From the NCBI GenBank assembly GCA_037952775.1, contig JBANAY010000003.1, positions 6,448,001-6,512,000 on the forward strand: DNA of 64,000 bases, given 5' to 3'. Origin of the DNA: Clonostachys chloroleuca (lineage: Eukaryota; Ascomycota; Sordariomycetes; Hypocreales; Bionectriaceae). Shown piece after piece: positions 59,129-64,000 of this stretch; within the stretch, counting starts at the first letter, position 1, and each line of letters begins with the position of its first letter. The position numbers and the translations under genes were made by a program. The notes beneath the pieces are model-generated. The model ran no database searches. It was not told the origin of the DNA and saw only the letters and a program-made list of their open reading frames with translations.

Positions 59129-60008
59129 AGTGACGATATTTCTGTGCGCTAATTGTTAAAGAAGAAGAACAAGAAGAAGAAGAAGCAGAGGTACAACGAG
59201 TAAGATTGTTTATCTTCCAATGAATAAGAAATCTGTGCATGCCAAACCCTCTGGAATGTATAAATGTCGAGAGGTGGCGTAACAAGCGCCGGCCAATTAA
59301 ATCTCCCATTGGATAGAGCTTGATTTGCTACGAACGGCTTTTCCGTTACAGCACTAGAGTCTATGCCATTGAGTGCCGACTATACCGAAGTATTGGAATC
59401 GGCCCATCTCTGGAACTCTTTTATAAGGCGACTACGCTACGGTGTTGACAGCGCTTTGGCATGTGGAGATCTGATGCAGTTATCCCGAGATAAAGTCGTG
59501 CTTATCACGCCCCCAAGTACCGCAGTGGAGCTTGAAATTGCCATTGGTGACTTACGACTCATGTAGGCACTGGCGGAGTTCCCGGACAACCAGGGAGGAC
59601 TCGTCGGATAACCCGCGACGTCGAAAAGGAGAGAAACCGGGCTGGCTGCGGCAACAGGTTATAGCTATCATGTTCCAGTAGAAGCTTGAAGTGCTCGCGC
59701 AAATGCATTCGATAGGATGAGTTTCAGAATAATGAAATTCACTGTAGGCTAAATATTAAACATGTAGTGGGGCCACCACCAAACCCTGCCACCGAAGTTC
59801 CTGTTCCGGCTATACATACGGTTGATTTGAGGGTCAGAGGATCGATATTCCTACTCTTGGCGCAGTATGAGTTTCAAAAGGATTCTGGCTGAATCCTGTT
59901 GTTGCATTTGCGGTCTACTCGTTGCCGCGCTCCCTTCCCCCTTTAACTTTCTTCTCCATGAATCTTCATCCATTAAACAACCTTGAAAGTAACCGGCTGC
60001 TGAGCAAC
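59129..60008. other. divergent promoter between nagB and the SDR gene
   Basis: 880 bp with one exact and one near-match CGG-N5-CCG site, 22 bp apart. The open frame 59363-59566 has no domain. Confidence 0.45.
59605..59615 (+). promoter_or_regulatory. CGG-N5-CCG site, nagB/SDR promoter
   Basis: CGGATAACCCG, identical to the site before the regulator. It lies 477 bp from the nagB start and 394 bp from the SDR start. A one-mismatch copy, CGGACAACCAG, lies at 59583-59593. Confidence 0.65.
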
Positions 60009-61136
60009 ATGTCGTCCAGAAACAAAATAGTACTCACAGGAGCGACTGGATATGTGGGTGGGACTGTACTGGATCATTTGATCAAGGACACAAGCCAGAG
60101 TCTGAAAGACGTTGCGATTGACGTCTTAGTGCGCAAGGAAGGCCAGGCGGAAAAGCTTCGTGAGGCCTACAAAGACCGAATTGGAACGATCCTCTGGAAA
60201 GGCCTCACGGACGAGGAATTCATTATCAATACAGCAGCGAATTACGATATTGTTATCAATGCGGGATCTGGGTTCTTCCCCGCCGGTGCCGCGGCCTTTG
60301 TCGAAGGCCTCGCTCGCCGTGTTAAGAATGGGGAGAGGGCACCATGGATGATACATATTGCGGGCTGTACCAACTTGTCAGACTTGCCCATCACGGGCAA
60401 AGCTTATCCGGACAGAGAATGGGATGACGCGGACGGCAATGCAATCTACGAGTTTCTCAAGTCGGAGGACGAGAAGAGCCCGTATCTACAGCGCACGGCC
60501 GAGGTGGCAGTCCTTACTCGGGCTGAAGAGACTGGCGTCCAGGCTGTCAGCTTAAACACACCTGGAATCTACGGGCTCGGAACAGGGCTTTTCAATCAAG
60601 CCGGCCTTGTCATTCCATCTGGGCTGCGATACGTCATTACCCGAGGGTATGGTCGCAAAGTAATTGATACAACCAGTTTTGACTTGGTGCATGTGGAAGA
60701 TCTGGCCGACCTCTATATTCTTCTTATACGGGCGATACTTGAAAGGGAGGATAGAGGTGTCGGTTTCATTCCGTCGGGCAAGAACGGCATCATATTCCCC
60801 GCCGTACTTCGGGCTTCCAGTATCGAGATCATGCAGTTATGCTTGGATGCAGCCTTCGAGGAAGGGGTGTTGCCAAGGGAAGATACACCAAAAGAGAAGG
60901 AGATAAGGCGCGTCACTTTGAAGCAGATGGCAGATGAAGTCACTTTTGGAATGCAAGAGGTAGCTGAGCGGTTGGTGGGTCATAAGGCCCAGAAGGGAAC
61001 CGTGGCTAAGAGGCTTCTTGGTTGGGAGCCAAAGAGACTTGACGAAGCCTGGAAACAAGACTTTAAAGACGAACTCTTAGCATTGAGAGCTGGAAAAAGA
61101 GGCAAGATAGGTGATGGGGCTATTGGGTTGAATTAG
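60009..61136 (+). CDS. extended short-chain dehydrogenase/epimerase-like oxidoreductase
   Basis: 375 residues, one exon. ATG 60009 (CAACATG) directly precedes the nucleotide-binding motif IVLTGATGYVGGTVLDHL. Earlier in-frame ATGs at 59922 and 59958 would only add a non-conserved leader. Further features are a Rossmann second strand DVLVRKEG, INAGSGFF, MIHIAGCTN, YLQRTAEVAVL (where Y-x-x-x-K would be expected, so the catalytic Lys is not obvious), LNTPGIYGLGTG and VHVEDLADLYILLI. It resembles NAD(P)-binding NmrA/epimerase-type fungal proteins. It is divergent from nagB across a promoter holding the cluster motif, so it may be an accessory member. The substrate is unknown. Confidence 0.75.
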   Translation: MSSRNKIVLTGATGYVGGTVLDHLIKDTSQSLKDVAIDVLVRKEGQAEKLREAYKDRIGTILWKGLTDEEFIINTAANYDIVINAGSGFFPAGAAAFVEGLARRVKNGERAPWMIHIAGCTNLSDLPITGKAYPDREWDDADGNAIYEFLKSEDEKSPYLQRTAEVAVLTRAEETGVQAVSLNTPGIYGLGTGLFNQAGLVIPSGLRYVITRGYGRKVIDTTSFDLVHVEDLADLYILLIRAILEREDRGVGFIPSGKNGIIFPAVLRASSIEIMQLCLDAAFEEGVLPREDTPKEKEIRRVTLKQMADEVTFGMQEVAERLVGHKAQKGTVAKRLLGWEPKRLDEAWKQDFKDELLALRAGKRGKIGDGAIGLN

Positions 61137-61969
61137 TTTGCCAGAATTTTGCCCTCAAGCATTTGTCATCATCAGTCGCGTTGATTCTATTTGTATCGTT
61201 ATCGGAGGCATCTAGCCGTCAACTTAAAGCTAAATGTGAGTCGATAAGTTTTGACCAAAGAGGACGTCTACGTAATCTCAATAACGCGTCACCTCTACGC
61301 GGTGCTGGGCAACCAAATATAAAGTTCATGGAAGGTGATAGAGAAAACTTTCAGTAATGGACACATCTGGCACTGCAATGTTTGTTTATTCACTATCTGG
61401 GCAACTATGTACTGGCTGGTCTTGGCTTCGCCAGTCCCCATGTAAGGAAGTCTGGCTAATGACCCAGAACACCGCGAGAAGGTGCCAGCCAATCGTTCTG
61501 GACCGGCCAGACTTCTGACAAGCGCCTCCACTCATGATTCACTTGAACCAAGGCTTCTTTGGCAGGGCAGTGGCCGCTGGGGGAAAATCAAGAAAGAGCA
61601 AGAACAAAACAAGAAACAAAAACACCAAACAGGAAAACAGTGAAAAGCACACGCTGAAGAGCATCAAGAAACGCTGAACCTGAATACTGTGAAAGCAACG
61701 CTGGGAAAACACGCAGGGGATGACGCTGGGGAAGCCCACAGGGGATGATGCGGAGAGAAGGAAAGGGGGAAGAAACAACATGAAGTGGGGAAAAAAAAGA
61801 AAAGAAAAGGATGTACGTACCTCACTCCCAAGCCGACCTGTACACTATTAGCAAAAGCTCCCTCTACCCAACCTGTGCACAGTTAGCAAACCCTCTACCA
61901 AACCTTGCCCCACGATACCCTGCCACTCGTGATTTCCTCCACTCCTCCGCTCCTCCGCTCCTCCACCCC
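61137..61969. other. intergenic, purine-rich patches
   Basis: 830 bp with long A/G-rich and C/T-rich tracts (61590-61810, 61930-61990) and no supported gene. Confidence 0.35.
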
Positions 61970-62392
61970 CTACCTCTTCCTCCTCTTACTCAGCGTCCCC
62001 ATTACCATCGCTCTTTCTCGAGGGTCGTAAATCGTCTCGCCGGTCGACATAAATCGTGTGGCCCGTCCAAACCGTATCTTCTTCGGGGATTTGCGTACCG
62101 GGTCGGCCGTCTGCTTTCGCCTCTGGTTGACTCCGTCGACAAATTCATCGTACCGATCTATGTCTCGATCCCTCAACCACCACTCCAACTTCTCCTTAAC
62201 CCATCGAACCGCTCTTCGTAATCGGCTCCGGCAGCGTCCGTGTCGGTCGTCGATCGCAGCCGCTACGCAGTCATCATCACTGCACCCGGGGTGGCGCAGC
62301 TCCGACAGGTAGGACTTGTCGAGCATGGCGGACGCGTCGATTCGCTTTTGTAAGAGTGTTGCGGAGATCCTCGTGGAAACTTGGCTTGACAT
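61970..62392 (-). CDS. small basic hypothetical protein
   Basis: 140 residues, ATG 62392 in a CAACATG context. The protein is highly charged (RSRLRRAVRWVKEKLEWWLRDRD, PVRKSPKKIRFGRATRFM) with an amphipathic helix-rich middle and ends KRRKR. I recognise no family. A CTATAAA element on the same strand lies near 62785-62791. The 400-bp leader contains a TTCGTAG just before the ATG that could be the acceptor of a 5'-UTR intron. A real short gene is plausible but not proven. Confidence 0.45.
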   Translation of the reverse strand: MSSQVSTRISATLLQKRIDASAMLDKSYLSELRHPGCSDDDCVAAAIDDRHGRCRSRLRRAVRWVKEKLEWWLRDRDIDRYDEFVDGVNQRRKQTADPVRKSPKKIRFGRATRFMSTGETIYDPRERAMVMGTLSKRRKR

Positions 62393-64000
62393 GTTGATCT
62401 ACGAATTCATAAACATCCGCGGGTTAGCAATCAACTGAAGAGAAACGGAGATGTAGCAAAGGGTGTTGTGATAGAAGCAGGTCAATGGTAGATGGGTACT
62501 TACATCCGTTGGTTGTTGGAGAAAGTTGGGGTGATTCGAGAGATGCCGATTTACGAGGCGACTGTGACGCGTTGAATAAGGTGAGTAAACATGGTATTAA
62601 TACAAAGAACAACTATAGAAAGATACTAACAGTGTTATGGTGCGTGCTGTGTTGCTTTCCGTTCCGCTTGTGTGTCCGTTCGTTCGTTCGTTCGTTCGTA
62701 ATCGTGTGCTTGTGTGGGAGTGTGCTTTCGATACCGGTTGATGAAAGGAGGAAAGGAAAGTCAGGAAGGAGGGGAAAAGGCCTGGCTTTATAGATTTTGG
62801 GGCCCAGGACAGACAGCGAGTGATCCAGGTAGCTTTCAACAATAAGTGATTTACTTTCAAGTTCTTATGACAATTTTGCTGATTTAGTCTCAGGGTTTAC
62901 GTGTCGAGGTTAGCTGAAGGGTTGGAATACTTTGTTTTGACTCATTCCTGCTCGAAAGTTTGAGAATGACTGGAAATGCAACAAATTTAGATCTAATATG
63001 GAACGAAAAAGAACGCAGAGTGGGTTTAAATGTCAGATGATGTGGTTTGACTCAATATCTGCTCAATATCCGGGCAATATCTGGGCAACTGATGCCGTCA
63101 TCCATTGAGTTGGGCTGAACACTGATGACTGAATTGCGGCGAACTTGCAAAAGAACTTTCATTCATGTGGCCCAGACCACTGAATTTGCCGTAAGCGTAA
63201 CCCCATCGAGCGAAATCATAACACATTTGGAGAAATGACAACAGAATTACCCTTCGACAGAGATGTAACTCTTGCTGTGTTGCCCCTTCAACTGGAGAGG
63301 ACGACGTGACAGGCGAACTTCAAACCTTCGCAAGAGTCAGCAATTCTATCACCTGTAGAGTGAGTCACAAAAAGAAGTATGAATGTACCGGTGATATCAT
63401 TGTGTTGAGTTGTCGGTCTCTGACAGCTTCCATGGCTGTTGAACTTTGTTCTCTTTTCTGTCACGTAGTTTCCGATGATATGATGCTGTTGTTGCTTTCA
63501 TTCATTACCCTACACTTCCACAATTCGAATCAAGAGAGTATCCATGTTCTGAGAGGAATCGATGACTACCTACTTGTGACAACTTGCAATGCTTCGTCTG
63601 GTAACATGTATGATCTGAAATGAAAGATGGAATCCGAAATGATTATCCTGCGAAAATAATTAAGAAGAAAAAAGCGTAGACGCGGGTTATGACTGCTTCA
63701 CATCTCGGCAAAGGTATGCAGCACTGTCTTTAAGGTCATAGTTTGATGCGGCTCAAAATCCGGTTTCTTTCGTAAAGTTTAAACTGGCCAATCAATTATT
63801 TGATTCTCCAAATTGAAGGAAGCTGCCTTCTGATTTGGAATTTTGGCGAGCCGTATTGGAATTTCCATCCAATCAGAAAAAAAAAACAAGAAAACAAGAA
63901 AGGACAAAAGTAGAAAATCAACGCCATGTTATTTCTTTTTGCGGAGGCCTCCTTGATTTATTGGCCAAGAATATTTGTATGGCCATCAGTAATGATTTGT
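62393..64000. other. leader of the small gene and intergenic sequence
   Basis: Contains a (CGTT)n microsatellite and AT-rich sequence. Open frames such as 63306-63623 have no domain. Confidence 0.35.
62677..62699 (+). repeat. (CGTT)n microsatellite
   Basis: Five to six tandem CGTT units in the leader region of the small basic protein gene. Confidence 0.8.

Noticed and set aside
1..64000. CRISPR arrays, bacterial operons or phage
   Set aside because: No regular repeat-spacer structure was seen. The bacterial-type enzymes are spliced with fungal introns, so they are not a contaminating bacterial contig.

Overview
The window comes from a filamentous ascomycete, probably Pezizomycotina. The genes carry short 50-115 bp introns with fungal donors and CTAAC/CTGAC branch points. 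The proteins include Zn2Cys6 regulators, HET-domain, HeLo-domain and F-box families. Transposons show C-to-T decay that turns CAG/CAA codons into TAG/TAA, as repeat-induced point mutation (RIP) does. Genus and species cannot be read from the sequence.

Layout. 1-24 kb is accessory gene space: a protein kinase running off the left edge, a divergent HeLo-kinase, an F-box protein, a four-helix membrane protein, an FAD monooxygenase, a tRNA-Ser(CGA) with an intron, a HET-domain protein, two decayed pyruvate-aldolase-type genes, a GNAT acetyltransferase, a DJ-1/PfpI protein and a second FAD monooxygenase with a frameshift. 24.86-34.37 kb is a nested transposon: a Fot1/pogo-type element with 43-44 bp terminal inverted repeats and a TA target duplication, interrupted by a RIP-ruined Ty3/gypsy chromovirus. 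34.7-43 kb holds broken Zn2Cys6-type regulators, apparently split onto opposite strands, and a small tandem-chromodomain protein.

44.4-59.1 kb is the most interesting region. It is a compact catabolic cluster whose enzymes form a bacterial-type muropeptide salvage route: a Zn2Cys6 regulator, a secreted AmiE/YbbE-type serine hydrolase, GlcNAc-6-phosphate deacetylase (NagA), an anhydro-N-acetylmuramate kinase (AnmK), MurNAc-6-phosphate etherase (MurQ), an anion:cation-symporter-type MFS transporter and glucosamine-6-phosphate deaminase (NagB). The predicted route is: peptide removal outside the cell, uptake of a carboxylated amino sugar, phosphorylation to MurNAc-6-P, ether cleavage to GlcNAc-6-P plus D-lactate, deacetylation, then deamination to fructose-6-P. 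Five exact copies of CGG-ANAAC-CCG lie in the promoters of this cluster; I noticed no other exact copy in the window. This suggests one regulon run by the local Zn2Cys6 protein. Most of these genes have several fungal introns, so any bacterial acquisition is old. NagA has an apparent +1 frameshift that needs checking.

60-64 kb has an extended-SDR oxidoreductase, possibly co-regulated through a shared upstream site, and a small basic hypothetical protein.
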